A stretch of 42,864 nt of DNA from CAYNTH01 sp964427055 (lineage in GTDB: Archaea > Aenigmatarchaeota > Aenigmatarchaeia > CG10238-14 > SCSR01): the NCBI GenBank assembly GCA_964427055.1, contig CAYRSQ010000002.1, forward strand, positions 1 to 42,864. Direction: 5' to 3'. Each line of letters opens with the position of its first letter. Position 1 is the first letter of the stretch. A program made the translations under genes and the position numbers. The notes under the pieces are model-generated. The model was not told where the DNA came from. It was given only the letters and a program-made list of their open reading frames with translations, and ran no database searches. Of this stretch, positions 1 through 6,925 are shown in pieces.

Positions 1-732
1 GCCGTGGTCGAATGAGTAAAGCGGTATCTCCCAACCGTTCGACCATGTCTGCAGTACGCCAAGGACGTCCTTCGCCCTCTTCAGTCCCTTCTTGCTACCA
101 TAAGGGTATGTGTCGGCGTACAGCGCTATTATCTGGCACCCTCTCTTCATCATATTCCATGCCGCCACCGGGCTGTCTATCCCGCCTGACATGAGGCACA
201 CAGTCTTGCCTGCAGTCCCGATTGGCATCCCTCCCGATCCCTGCATGACCTCTGTATAAACGTATGTGTCGCTGTCCCTCACCTCCACGAAAATCTCCAC
301 GTCCGGACTTGTCAGGTCGACCTTCCTGCTGACAACGTCGCCCACCCTCTTCGCCAGCTCGATGCTGCTGTAGCTGTGCGAGCCGCTCCTCTTCCCGCGG
401 ACCGCAAACTTTCTGCCTTTCGGTATCCAGTCTCGATAGTTCTTTTTGACGAACTTCTGTATCTCCTTTATCTCAGAGGTATCTAGCTGGTCGCACACGG
501 AGAACGACACTATGCCGAACGTCTTCTTCAGCACGCTGCACGCCTTTTCGGTCTGAGTGGTTGGTACCCGTATGAACATCCTTCCCTTCGTTGTCGATAT
601 GTCCGACTTCACCTTATGATGCCTGAACCCGTCCTTGATGTTGTCCTTCAGCTGCCTGACGTATCTGCGCCTGACCGGGTCCGACTTGAGGAATATCTCC
701 CCGTACCTGATGAGTATGACTTTGCCTGACAT
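1..732 (-). CDS. thiI: tRNA 4-thiouridine/thiazole sulfurtransferase ThiI, C-terminus cut by window edge
   Basis: ThiI adenylates and thiolates U8 of tRNA and in some organisms also feeds sulfur to thiazole synthesis. The visible 244 residues start MSGKVILIRYGEIFLKS, the usual ThiI opening. The N-terminal ferredoxin-like plus THUMP region follows (about residues 1-165), then the PP-loop signature SGGIDSPVAAW near residue 188. The reading frame stays open to base 1, so the rest of the PP-loop domain and any rhodanese domain lie outside the window. A minus-strand TATA box (TTATAAAA, 756-763) lies about 28 nt before the ATG, so the mRNA is probably leaderless. The gene is divergent from the exonuclease V-like gene. 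The family assignment is secure; whether it serves tRNA only or also thiamine cannot be told here. Confidence 0.93.
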   Translation of the reverse strand, partial: MSGKVILIRYGEIFLKSDPVRRRYVRQLKDNIKDGFRHHKVKSDISTTKGRMFIRVPTTQTEKACSVLKKTFGIVSFSVCDQLDTSEIKEIQKFVKKNYRDWIPKGRKFAVRGKRSGSHSYSSIELAKRVGDVVSRKVDLTSPDVEIFVEVRDSDTYVYTEVMQGSGGMPIGTAGKTVCLMSGGIDSPVAAWNMMKRGCQIIALYADTYPYGSKKGLKRAKDVLGVLQTWSNGWEIPLYSFDHG

Positions 733-831
733 TATCTAATTATTGTCGGCACGGCTTTTATAACCGGCGCCAGCGGAAGCGCCGTGTGGTAAACTGTATC
801 AAATTTATTCTACATTTTCTATATTGGTTCT

Positions 832-1701
832 ATGAATCCGTTGCAGACATACAGGCCAGGCGGGATATCTGTCACAGACATGTCCGCCCAGCTGTGGTGC
901 GAGAAACAGCTTGAGTTCAGCCTGATGTTCGGCAGGAAGAAGACGAAGGGGATGAAGCGCGGGAACAAGATACACAAGGAGCTGCACGAGGAGATAGTTG
1001 AAGTTATTGAAGTGGAGCCAAAGACGTTCGCCGACTACATGGCGCTGAAGCTGTTCAACTGTCTGTCAGGCACAGAGCAGATACGCAGCGAGGGGATGAC
1101 AAGGGAGCTGCCTGTCTGGGGAAAGGTGAACAGTCTGTTCGTATCGGGGATGATAGACGAGCTGAATGCCGGCAGCGGATCGGTCGCCATACTGGACACG
1201 AAGACTAGGACCAAGCCGACCATGCCGTCCGAAGCCCAGAAGAGGACCACGCGTTTCCAGCTCATGGTGTACAGGCACCTTCTCGATTCATTGAAGTCGG
1301 GCAGGTTCACTCATGTTGACTTTATGGAGCACTATATGTTCACGTCGACTACAGTCGTGTCGGATGAGTTCCGGTCCCAGATGGCGGACACAGGAAACCG
1401 GATAGAGGCGGACGTGCTGTCACTGGCCAAGAGGACTTTCGAATCGATGAACATGCTGCCGTCGGTGGCGGATGACATGGAAGTCAGGTACGAATACCAG
1501 GAGACGAGGGACATCATAGGCTCTGACATGTTCAGGTTCGACCATTCCGATTTCGCAAAGACGTGCGACTTCGTCGAGGAGTTCTGGACAGGGAAACGTC
1601 CGGCGAGGAAGGTGTCCGAAAACAACAAGTGGAAGTGCAGCTTCTGCGAGTTCAAGGGAAGGTGCATACTCAAGGACAACACTCTGAGAGACTGGTTCTG
1701 A
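832..1701 (+). CDS. Exonuclease V / Cas4-like PD-(D/E)XK nuclease with Fe-S cluster
   Basis: This 289-residue protein resembles the EXO5/Dem1 family of single-strand exonucleases, relatives of Cas4 and the AddB/RecB nuclease domain. Visible features are SVTDMSAQLWCEKQ at the N-terminus (first cluster Cys, residue 23), GNKIHKELH (the conserved H motif), GMIDELN, the catalytic core AILDTKTR (D-x-K), QLMVYR (motif with Q and Y) and a C-terminal CSFCEFKGRC that would supply the other three ligands of a 4Fe-4S cluster. TATA box AAATTTAT (801-808) is 27 nt before the ATG, fixing a leaderless start. Its stop abuts the stop of the convergent DUF4443 gene (TGATCA, 1699-1704). There is no cas1/cas2 nearby, so a repair role is more likely than CRISPR adaptation. 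Confidence 0.85.
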   Translation: MNPLQTYRPGGISVTDMSAQLWCEKQLEFSLMFGRKKTKGMKRGNKIHKELHEEIVEVIEVEPKTFADYMALKLFNCLSGTEQIRSEGMTRELPVWGKVNSLFVSGMIDELNAGSGSVAILDTKTRTKPTMPSEAQKRTTRFQLMVYRHLLDSLKSGRFTHVDFMEHYMFTSTTVVSDEFRSQMADTGNRIEADVLSLAKRTFESMNMLPSVADDMEVRYEYQETRDIIGSDMFRFDHSDFAKTCDFVEEFWTGKRPARKVSENNKWKCSFCEFKGRCILKDNTLRDWF

Positions 1702-2304
1702 TCACAACATCCTTCCGGATATCTTTGAGAACATGTCGTCGAGGTCGCTGTTCAGGTATTGCGCGACCGACAGTATCCCCTTCTCACTGTCCCTTCTGTT
1801 CCTGGAAGACACAGCTATGACCAGGTCGCCGTCCTCGAGCCCGATCTCGTCCTTCAGGTCCCCGAACTCCTGGATGCCCAGAGTGGGAATCTGGAAAGTC
1901 CCCTTATTATATAGGAGCACCATGGCGGACCAGCAACCGAGTCTTATGGCATGGTCCCTCGGCTGGAATATGTGGTTCGTCTTGTCACTGTCATATGATT
2001 TCAGCACCGCACCGTGCGCCCGGAAGTGGTCGTTGAACAGGTCGGTCCTTATCGGCCGTATGTCTGACAGCAGTCTCTTGATTTTCCTGAATTCATCCTC
2101 GCCCGACGCAGTCAATTTGTTGCCCTTTTTGTCTATCTCCACGAGCCCCTTCGCCTCAAGGTCGCCGAGTATGCTCTTTATGCTGCCCTCGCCTATCAAA
2201 GTCCTGTAGCAGACGTCCATCCTCTTCACCAGTCCGGCCTCCCCCACGGCCAAGAACACCCGGACAACGTCAAAATCGTCATATTTCTTCAGTGTCCTCT
2301 TCAT
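1702..2304 (-). CDS. Winged-helix DUF4443-type archaeal protein, putative regulator
   Basis: A 200-residue protein with an N-terminal winged-helix region (about residues 10-75: VVRVFLAVGEAGLVKRM, SIKSILGDLEAKGLVEIDKKG, KLTASGEDEF) followed by a second domain containing RDHAIRLGCWSAMVLLY. This architecture is that of archaeal DUF4443 proteins. The N-terminal domain probably binds DNA; the C-terminal domain may sense a ligand, but no ligand is known to me. A leader is expected: TATA-like TTTAAAAT lies at 2343-2350 and GGAGTGAT immediately precedes the ATG. It is divergent from nrdD, with 245 bases between the two starts, so it is a candidate local regulator of nrdDG. That link is inference from position only. 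Confidence 0.65.
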   Translation of the reverse strand: MKRTLKKYDDFDVVRVFLAVGEAGLVKRMDVCYRTLIGEGSIKSILGDLEAKGLVEIDKKGNKLTASGEDEFRKIKRLLSDIRPIRTDLFNDHFRAHGAVLKSYDSDKTNHIFQPRDHAIRLGCWSAMVLLYNKGTFQIPTLGIQEFGDLKDEIGLEDGDLVIAVSSRNRRDSEKGILSVAQYLNSDLDDMFSKISGRML

Positions 2305-2430
2305 ATCACTCCATCCCCATAATCTAAATTCACGCGCCCCATATTTTAAACCATATGCATGAGCGATCGTTCCGTGTCACTGGCGGGTGATTCCACATCT
2401 GCAACATCGGAATTGCAGTATAGAAAACGG

Positions 2431-2483
2431 TTTATAAGCAGCAGTGTAAATATACTTACAAAACACTGGATACGGTATCCAGT
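2431..2483 (+). promoter_or_regulatory. nrdDG promoter with 19-bp perfect palindrome as candidate operator
   Basis: TTTATAA at 2431-2437 is a good archaeal TATA box, placing transcription start near 2460. At 2465-2483 lies ACTGGATACGGTATCCAGT, a perfect inverted repeat of 9 bp arms around one central G, immediately downstream of the predicted start. A second palindrome, AGTATACT, overlaps its end (2481-2488). A site at +5 to +25 is a classic position for repression of an archaeal promoter. It does not match the bacterial NrdR box as I know it. Confidence 0.6.
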
Positions 2484-2549
2484 ATACTATTGAGCGATTT
2501 AGCGTGAGCTACATTTATTCATATATGACAAAAAATGGAGGTCGGTTTG

Positions 2550-4655
2550 GTGCTTACAAAGGTCAAGAAAAGGGACGGGAGGATAGTAAAGTTCGACGAG
2601 AAGAAGATTTTCGACGCGATTTATAAGGCCATGTGCGCTGTCGGCGGCCAGGACACACAGGTTGCGGCCGAGATGACCGAACAGGTGGTGGACAAGCTGA
2701 AGGCTGACACGAGGCCGGAAGATATACCGACAGTCGAGCAGGTCCAGGACACAGTGGAAGCGGTACTAGTCAAGAGCGCGCACTACCAGGTGGCAAAGGA
2801 ATATATATTATACAGGGAGCTGCACAAGGAGATCAGGGGCTTCGTCGACGAGTATCTCATGAAGAAGACATGGCTCGTCAAGGAGAACTCGAACATGGGA
2901 TACTCTTTGCAGGCGCTCAACAACCACATATCCTCCCAGATAATTTCCAACTACTGGCTCCACAGGATTTATAAGCCCGTGCCAAGGATAAGGGACGCTC
3001 ACAAGAACGGCGAGTTCCATATACACGACCTGTCCATACTCGGGCCCTACTGCGTCGGCTGGGATTTGAATGACCTGCTGATGTCAGGGTTCAGGGGAGT
3101 GAGGGGGAAGATATCCAGCAGGCCGTCAAAACATTTCCGCGTGGCGCTCGGCCAGGCGGTGAACTTCTTCTTCACCATGCAGGGCGAGTCCGCGGGAGCG
3201 CAGGCTTTCTCGAACTTCGACACGTACCTCGCGCCGTTCATACGGTATGACAACCTCGATTACAAATCGGTGAAACAGTCGATGCAGGAATTCATGTACA
3301 ACATCAACGTGCCGACTAGAGTGGGATTCCAGACGCCTTTCACGAACGTCACACTGGATCTGAGCGTACCAAAGTTCATGAAGGACGAAAGGGTAACATT
3401 CGGTGGCAAGACTGTCGACGACACGTACGGGGACTTCCAACCGGAGATGGATATTTTCAACAAGGCACTGGCCGACGTGATGATGGAAGGGGACTCGTCG
3501 GGAAGGGTGTTCACTTTCCCGATACCGACCATAAACCTCACAAAGGACTTCGACTGGGACAGCGATATAACCAGGGACGTCTTCAGCACATCCGCAAAGT
3601 ACGGCATCCCGTACTTCGCCAACTTCGTCAACTCGGACATGAGTCCGGACGACGTGAGGTCAATGTGCTGCAGGCTGAGGCTGGACAAGAAAGAGCTGAG
3701 GAAGAGGGGAGGAGGCCTGTTCGGCGCCAATCCGCTCACGGGCTCGATAGGAGTGATGACCATCAATATGCCCAGGATAGGATACCTTGCGAAGGACGAG
3801 AACGACTTCTTCGAACGACTGGAGGGATTGATGGACCTGTCGAAGAACGCGCTGGAGATAAAGAGGCAGTGGCTGGAGAAGTTCACTAACATGGGTCTTT
3901 ACCCGTACTCGAACTACTACCTGAGGACGGTAAAAGAGGCGACCGGCCATTATTGGAAGAACCACTTCAGCACCATAGGCTTGGTTGGGATGAACGAGGC
4001 TTGCCTCAACTTCATGGACTGCAACATGGCGAACGAGATGGGAATAAAGTTCTCGGAAAAGGTCCTGAAGTTCATGAGGAACAGATTGCAGGACTTCCAG
4101 GAAGAGACCGGTAACATGTATAACCTCGAGGCGACACCCGCCGAAGGCACGTCCTACAGGCTCGCTAGGATAGACAAGCAGGAATATCCTAAGATACAGG
4201 TGGCGAATGAGAAGAGGGTAGGGGAAGGCGGACAGCCTTACTACACGAATTCCACCCAGCTGCCTGTCTACTTCACTGACGACCTCTGGGAATCGTTAAG
4301 ATTGCAAGAGCCATTGCAGACCAAATACACAGGCGGAACAGTGTTCCACATATGGCTCGGCGAGAGCAACCCACCGGTCGAGTCGATGATGAACCTGATG
4401 AAGAAGATAGTGAACAAATCGAGCATGCCCTACTTCACGCTCACGCCGACATTCAGCGTGTGCGACAGGCACGGCTACCTCAAGGGAGAGAAGCGCGAGT
4501 GCCCAAAGTGCAAGGCAGAGGGAATATTGACCAAGTGCGAGGTCTATTCGAGGGTGGTAGGATACCTCAGGCCGGTCGACCAGTGGAACGACGGCAAGCA
4601 GGAGGAGTTCGCCCAGAGGAAGATGTACGACAAAGCGATAGCTCTCGCGAGGTAA
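2550..4655 (+). CDS. nrdD: Anaerobic ribonucleoside-triphosphate reductase (class III)
   Basis: NrdD reduces NTPs to dNTPs using a glycyl radical, so it supplies DNA precursors without oxygen. The N-terminus (LTKVKKRDGRIVKFDEKKI) is an ATP-cone allosteric domain. The C-terminus has a metal-site-like C-D-R-H...C-P-K-C segment; the first pair is C..H rather than the usual CxxC, worth noting. The glycyl radical motif VVGYLRPVDQWNDGK follows, with the radical Gly 30 residues from the end. Length (701 aa) is normal. I prefer the GTG at 2550 over the upstream ATG at 2535, because GGAGG (2537-2541) is spaced 8 nt from it and the protein then begins as other NrdD proteins do. nrdG follows after 4 nt. 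Confidence 0.95.
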   Translation: MLTKVKKRDGRIVKFDEKKIFDAIYKAMCAVGGQDTQVAAEMTEQVVDKLKADTRPEDIPTVEQVQDTVEAVLVKSAHYQVAKEYILYRELHKEIRGFVDEYLMKKTWLVKENSNMGYSLQALNNHISSQIISNYWLHRIYKPVPRIRDAHKNGEFHIHDLSILGPYCVGWDLNDLLMSGFRGVRGKISSRPSKHFRVALGQAVNFFFTMQGESAGAQAFSNFDTYLAPFIRYDNLDYKSVKQSMQEFMYNINVPTRVGFQTPFTNVTLDLSVPKFMKDERVTFGGKTVDDTYGDFQPEMDIFNKALADVMMEGDSSGRVFTFPIPTINLTKDFDWDSDITRDVFSTSAKYGIPYFANFVNSDMSPDDVRSMCCRLRLDKKELRKRGGGLFGANPLTGSIGVMTINMPRIGYLAKDENDFFERLEGLMDLSKNALEIKRQWLEKFTNMGLYPYSNYYLRTVKEATGHYWKNHFSTIGLVGMNEACLNFMDCNMANEMGIKFSEKVLKFMRNRLQDFQEETGNMYNLEATPAEGTSYRLARIDKQEYPKIQVANEKRVGEGGQPYYTNSTQLPVYFTDDLWESLRLQEPLQTKYTGGTVFHIWLGESNPPVESMMNLMKKIVNKSSMPYFTLTPTFSVCDRHGYLKGEKRECPKCKAEGILTKCEVYSRVVGYLRPVDQWNDGKQEEFAQRKMYDKAIALAR

Positions 4656-4659
4656 CTTG

Positions 4660-5367
4660 ATGAAGATTGGCGGATTCCAGAAGATGAGTCTCATCGACTA
4701 CCCGGGCAAGATATCAGCGATAGTGTTCACCATGGGGTGCAACTTCAGGTGCCCGTTCTGCCACGTGCCGCAGCTGGTGGATCCTGACATGATGAAGGAC
4801 GTCATCATGGTCCCGGAGGAGGAAGTGTTCTCATACCTGAAAAAGAACAGGGACCTCATAGATGCGGTGGTGATAACGGGCGGGGAGCCCACTTTGCAGA
4901 GCGACCTGAAAGAGTTTGTGAAGAAGGTCAAGGACATGGGATTCCTGGTCGCGCTCGAGACCAATGGGACTGACTTCGATACCCTGAAATACCTTATCGA
5001 CAAGAAGATGCTGGACTATGTAGGACTGGACGTCAAGAACCCGCTGACTGTCGAGAAATATAGCAAGATAACCGGCGGTAAGGTCGACGGGAAAGTGATG
5101 GAGAACATAGAGAAGTCGATAGAGTATCTGGTGAAGTCGAACATTGACTACGAGTTCCGCACCACTCTGGTAAAGGAGTTCCACGACAAGGATTCTGTGT
5201 CCGAGATTGTGCAGTCGATCAAGAGTGCCAAGAACTACTACCTGCAGAATTTCCGGCTGTCCGAATACATACTGTCGAAAGGTAAGCTCACCCCGATGGA
5301 CGAGAGCGAGATAGATGAGATAGCCGCGCACGTAAAGGATTCCATAAACGTGATAAAAAGAGTGTAA
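4660..5367 (+). CDS. nrdG: Anaerobic ribonucleotide reductase-activating protein (radical SAM)
   Basis: NrdG uses a 4Fe-4S cluster and S-adenosylmethionine to install the glycyl radical on NrdD. The cluster motif is CNFRCPFC (C27, C31, C34), after the typical opening GFQKMSLIDYPGK. VVITGGEPTLQ is the SAM-contacting GGEP motif and LDVKNPL a later radical-SAM strand. Length is 235 aa. A TTG lies one codon earlier, but the ATG at 4660 has GAGGT (4649-4653) at a 6-nt spacing, overlapping the nrdD stop, so translation of the two genes is probably coupled. The stop abuts the convergent ogg gene. Confidence 0.93.
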   Translation: MKIGGFQKMSLIDYPGKISAIVFTMGCNFRCPFCHVPQLVDPDMMKDVIMVPEEEVFSYLKKNRDLIDAVVITGGEPTLQSDLKEFVKKVKDMGFLVALETNGTDFDTLKYLIDKKMLDYVGLDVKNPLTVEKYSKITGGKVDGKVMENIEKSIEYLVKSNIDYEFRTTLVKEFHDKDSVSEIVQSIKSAKNYYLQNFRLSEYILSKGKLTPMDESEIDEIAAHVKDSINVIKRV

Positions 5368-5994
5368 TCATTTCAGTACCTTTCCTGTCTCCATGTACCA
5401 CAGATACATATCAAGCTCCGCCAGGTTGAGCTTTGTCCGGTCGGCCAGTTCTTTCAGTTTGTCCTCTATCTCAATGTATCTTTTTGGCGTCAGGGTATTC
5501 GGCCGTTCTATTATGCCGTATCTTACCAGCAGGTCTATTATGTGGAAGTCTATTATCGCCAAGTTCCTGAACCCTATGTTCCTCAGGAAATGGCTCGCCT
5601 CTTTCAATCCGATGCCCTTCACATTATCCGCCACCCACTCCCTCAGCTCACGCTCTCTTTCATAACTACCGAGTTTCTCCTTCAGTCTTTCTTTCTGCCC
5701 TCTCGCATTGGATATGTAAGACGCCCTCGCTTTAGGGAACCTGTGGCCCTGCTCTTTCAGCTTCTTCGCCAGCTCGGCCTCCGGCATGTCGCAATATCCC
5801 TTCCCTATGACACCCTGCATCCTTATGCTGCGCTCGGCGTTGAAGTTTGCAGTGGTTATGCAGAAGCAAAGCTCGCTGAATATGCTATCAATGTCACCCT
5901 TGCCGAGGTTCCTGAACTCGGTCATCCTGGACTGCACCGTATCCTTGACTTCGCTCTTCTTGAGCCTCTCTATCTCCTTGAGAATCTCTTCCAT
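5368..5994 (-). CDS. ogg: Archaeal 8-oxoguanine DNA glycosylase/AP lyase (Ogg2 type)
   Basis: Removes 8-oxoguanine from DNA and cleaves the abasic site. The 208-residue all-helical protein has the helix-hairpin-helix KGIGLKEASHFLRNIG with catalytic Lys131, the catalytic Asp149 in LAIIDFHIIDLL, and ends METGKVLK. In the Ogg2 family the C-terminal lysine contributes to 8-oxoG recognition, and it is present here (K208). Length and ending match the compact archaeal Ogg2 rather than the larger Ogg1. It is transcribed toward nrdG with abutting stops. The start has no strong Shine-Dalgarno; no other in-frame start looks better. Confidence 0.92.
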   Translation of the reverse strand: MEEILKEIERLKKSEVKDTVQSRMTEFRNLGKGDIDSIFSELCFCITTANFNAERSIRMQGVIGKGYCDMPEAELAKKLKEQGHRFPKARASYISNARGQKERLKEKLGSYERERELREWVADNVKGIGLKEASHFLRNIGFRNLAIIDFHIIDLLVRYGIIERPNTLTPKRYIEIEDKLKELADRTKLNLAELDMYLWYMETGKVLK

Positions 5995-6100
5995 TAGTTC
6001 TAATAAAGTCCCTCACCCTAAAATAGTTAAATGCGCCAAGACAGTGACCGAGCAATCGCTCGCAAATTAATGAAATCGAACACATGGTCAAAAAGAGGGG

Positions 6101-6172
6101 GTATATAAAGGTTTTAGGCAAGCGAAACGCTTTTTTACCCCTCGACACCAATAACGATTATAGAAACGTTAC
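6101..6172 (+). promoter_or_regulatory. DUF378 gene promoter region with hairpin palindrome and AAACGTTAC motif
   Basis: TATA box GTATATAAAG at 6101-6110 predicts a transcript start near 6131. AAGCG-AAA-CGCTT (6120-6132), followed by a T run, lies between the box and that start and could be an operator or a terminator stem. AAACGTTAC (6164-6172) recurs exactly at 6912-6920, upstream of the divergent-acting ferritin gene, and may be a shared site. Confidence 0.4.
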
Positions 6173-6189
6173 ATTTAGGTTGATAAAAA

Positions 6190-6387
6190 ATGAAAAATGA
6201 CATGATAGGAAAAATCGCGAACGTTCTCCTGCTAATCGGAGGATTAAACTGGGGATTGTACGCGTTTGGTTACGACCTAGTCGAAATGATCTTCACAGAT
6301 CTGATAGGATATGCTTTCCTGTCGCAGATTGTCTACATATTGGTCGGGGTATCGGCTCTGTATGTGGCTTACGAGAAATACGCGTAA
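6190..6387 (+). CDS. Small DUF378-type membrane protein
   Basis: A 65-residue protein with two hydrophobic segments (about residues 10-28 and 39-60). The sequence IANVLLLIGGLNWGLYAFGYDLVE is the DUF378 (YuzA-like) hallmark, with the conserved GGLNWG turn. It sits in the membrane; its function is not known. AGGTTGA (6177-6183) is a weak Shine-Dalgarno 6 nt before the ATG. A T-rich terminator follows. It stands alone between ogg and the ferritin operon. Confidence 0.85.
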   Translation: MKNDMIGKIANVLLLIGGLNWGLYAFGYDLVEMIFTDLIGYAFLSQIVYILVGVSALYVAYEKYA

Positions 6388-6424
6388 TCTGCTGACTAAA
6401 GACAAGACTAGGAAGGAAAAGCGG

Positions 6425-6450
6425 TTTCTTTTTCTTTCTTTTTTATTTTT
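6425..6450 (+). terminator. T-rich archaeal terminator after the DUF378 gene
   Basis: A pyrimidine tract of almost only T, with T runs of 3 to 6 broken by single C or A bases, starts about 37 nt after the DUF378 stop. Archaeal RNA polymerase terminates at such T tracts without needing a hairpin. Confidence 0.6.
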
Positions 6451-6484
6451 AACGGGCTAAAGATTGTTCTAAGCATTGAATAAG

Positions 6485-6517
6485 AAAAAAAAGGCTCTCA
6501 GCATTCGCAAGGAGAGC
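6485..6517 (-). terminator. Hairpin plus T8 terminator of the ferritin/Cys-rich operon
   Basis: On the minus strand GCTCTC and GAGAGC (6512-6517 and 6494-6499) form a 6-bp stem with a 12-nt loop, and eight T residues follow at 6492-6485. The stem overlaps the last codons of the 22-residue gene. Confidence 0.6.
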
Positions 6518-6566
6518 ATCCGCATGCTTTGCACACTTTCTTTTTGTCACAACATCCACAACCCAT
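6498..6566 (-). CDS. 22-residue cysteine-rich peptide, metallothionein-like
   Basis: This very short frame encodes 22 residues with eight cysteines (positions 3, 5, 6, 12, 15, 17, 20, 22) and a central DKKK. Support for it being real: GAGGTGATG lies 5-10 nt before the ATG and overlaps the stop codon of the ferritin-like gene upstream, so translation is coupled, and a hairpin-plus-T8 terminator begins inside its last codons. Such Cys spacing would suit Zn, Cu or Fe-S binding; a role in delivering or buffering metal for the neighbouring ferritin-like protein is inference. I know no named family for it. Confidence 0.7.
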   Translation of the reverse strand: MGCGCCDKKKVCKACGCSPCEC

Positions 6567-6575
6567 GTCATCACC

Positions 6576-6857
6576 TCATTCAATCAATTCATCTGCTTCC
6601 TTCTCGCCCTTGACGAGCTCTTGCTCGTATTCGCTGTCGAGCTTGCAGAGCATCGCCTGAAACTCGCCCACGTGAGTCTTCTCCTCCTTTGCGATATCCA
6701 AGAGCACATTTTTCAGCCCTTCATCGACCGCATTGGCGGCAAGCTGTTCGTAGAAGTTGACCGCGTCGAGCTCGGCTATCATCCCCAGCCTGGCTATCTC
6801 ACAGTCAGTCATCTCCTCTTCGACCTTTTCCATATCTATCGGAAACTTAGCTAGCAT
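6576..6857 (-). CDS. Ferritin-like (encapsulin-cargo type) diiron protein
   Basis: This 93-residue protein resembles the short ferritin-like proteins packed in encapsulins and the ferritin-like N-terminus fused to Pyrococcus-type encapsulins. The signature is MIAELDAVNFYEQLA and VLLDIAKEEKTHVGEF. Probable metal ligands are Glu29, Glu58/59, His62 and Glu65. These proteins form oligomers with ferroxidase activity at subunit interfaces. No shell protein gene lies nearby and I see no obvious cargo-loading tail; the C-terminus is acidic (KGEKEADELIE). GAGGTGAT precedes the ATG at good spacing. It leads a two-gene unit with the cysteine-rich peptide. Confidence 0.85.
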   Translation of the reverse strand: MLAKFPIDMEKVEEEMTDCEIARLGMIAELDAVNFYEQLAANAVDEGLKNVLLDIAKEEKTHVGEFQAMLCKLDSEYEQELVKGEKEADELIE

Positions 6858-6892
6858 CTTATCACCTCATCAATACCAGAAACATAACTAAA

Positions 6893-6920
6893 TATAACGC
6901 CGTTATAATATAAACGTTAC
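6893..6920 (-). promoter_or_regulatory. Ferritin-like operon promoter with 15-bp palindrome
   Basis: On the minus strand a TATA-like TTTATATTA (6914-6906) is followed at once by TATAACGGCGTTATA (6907-6893), a perfect inverted repeat of 7-bp arms around one base, ending about 9 nt before the predicted start site. This is a natural position for an iron- or redox-responsive repressor. AAACGTTAC (6912-6920, plus strand) is also present upstream of the DUF378 gene. Confidence 0.5.
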
Positions 6921-6925
6921 GGTGG

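Noticed and set aside
764..781. GGCGC...GCGCC inverted repeat between thiI and the exonuclease gene
   Set aside because: Short stem with an 8-nt loop located upstream of both TATA boxes; too weak to call a regulatory site.
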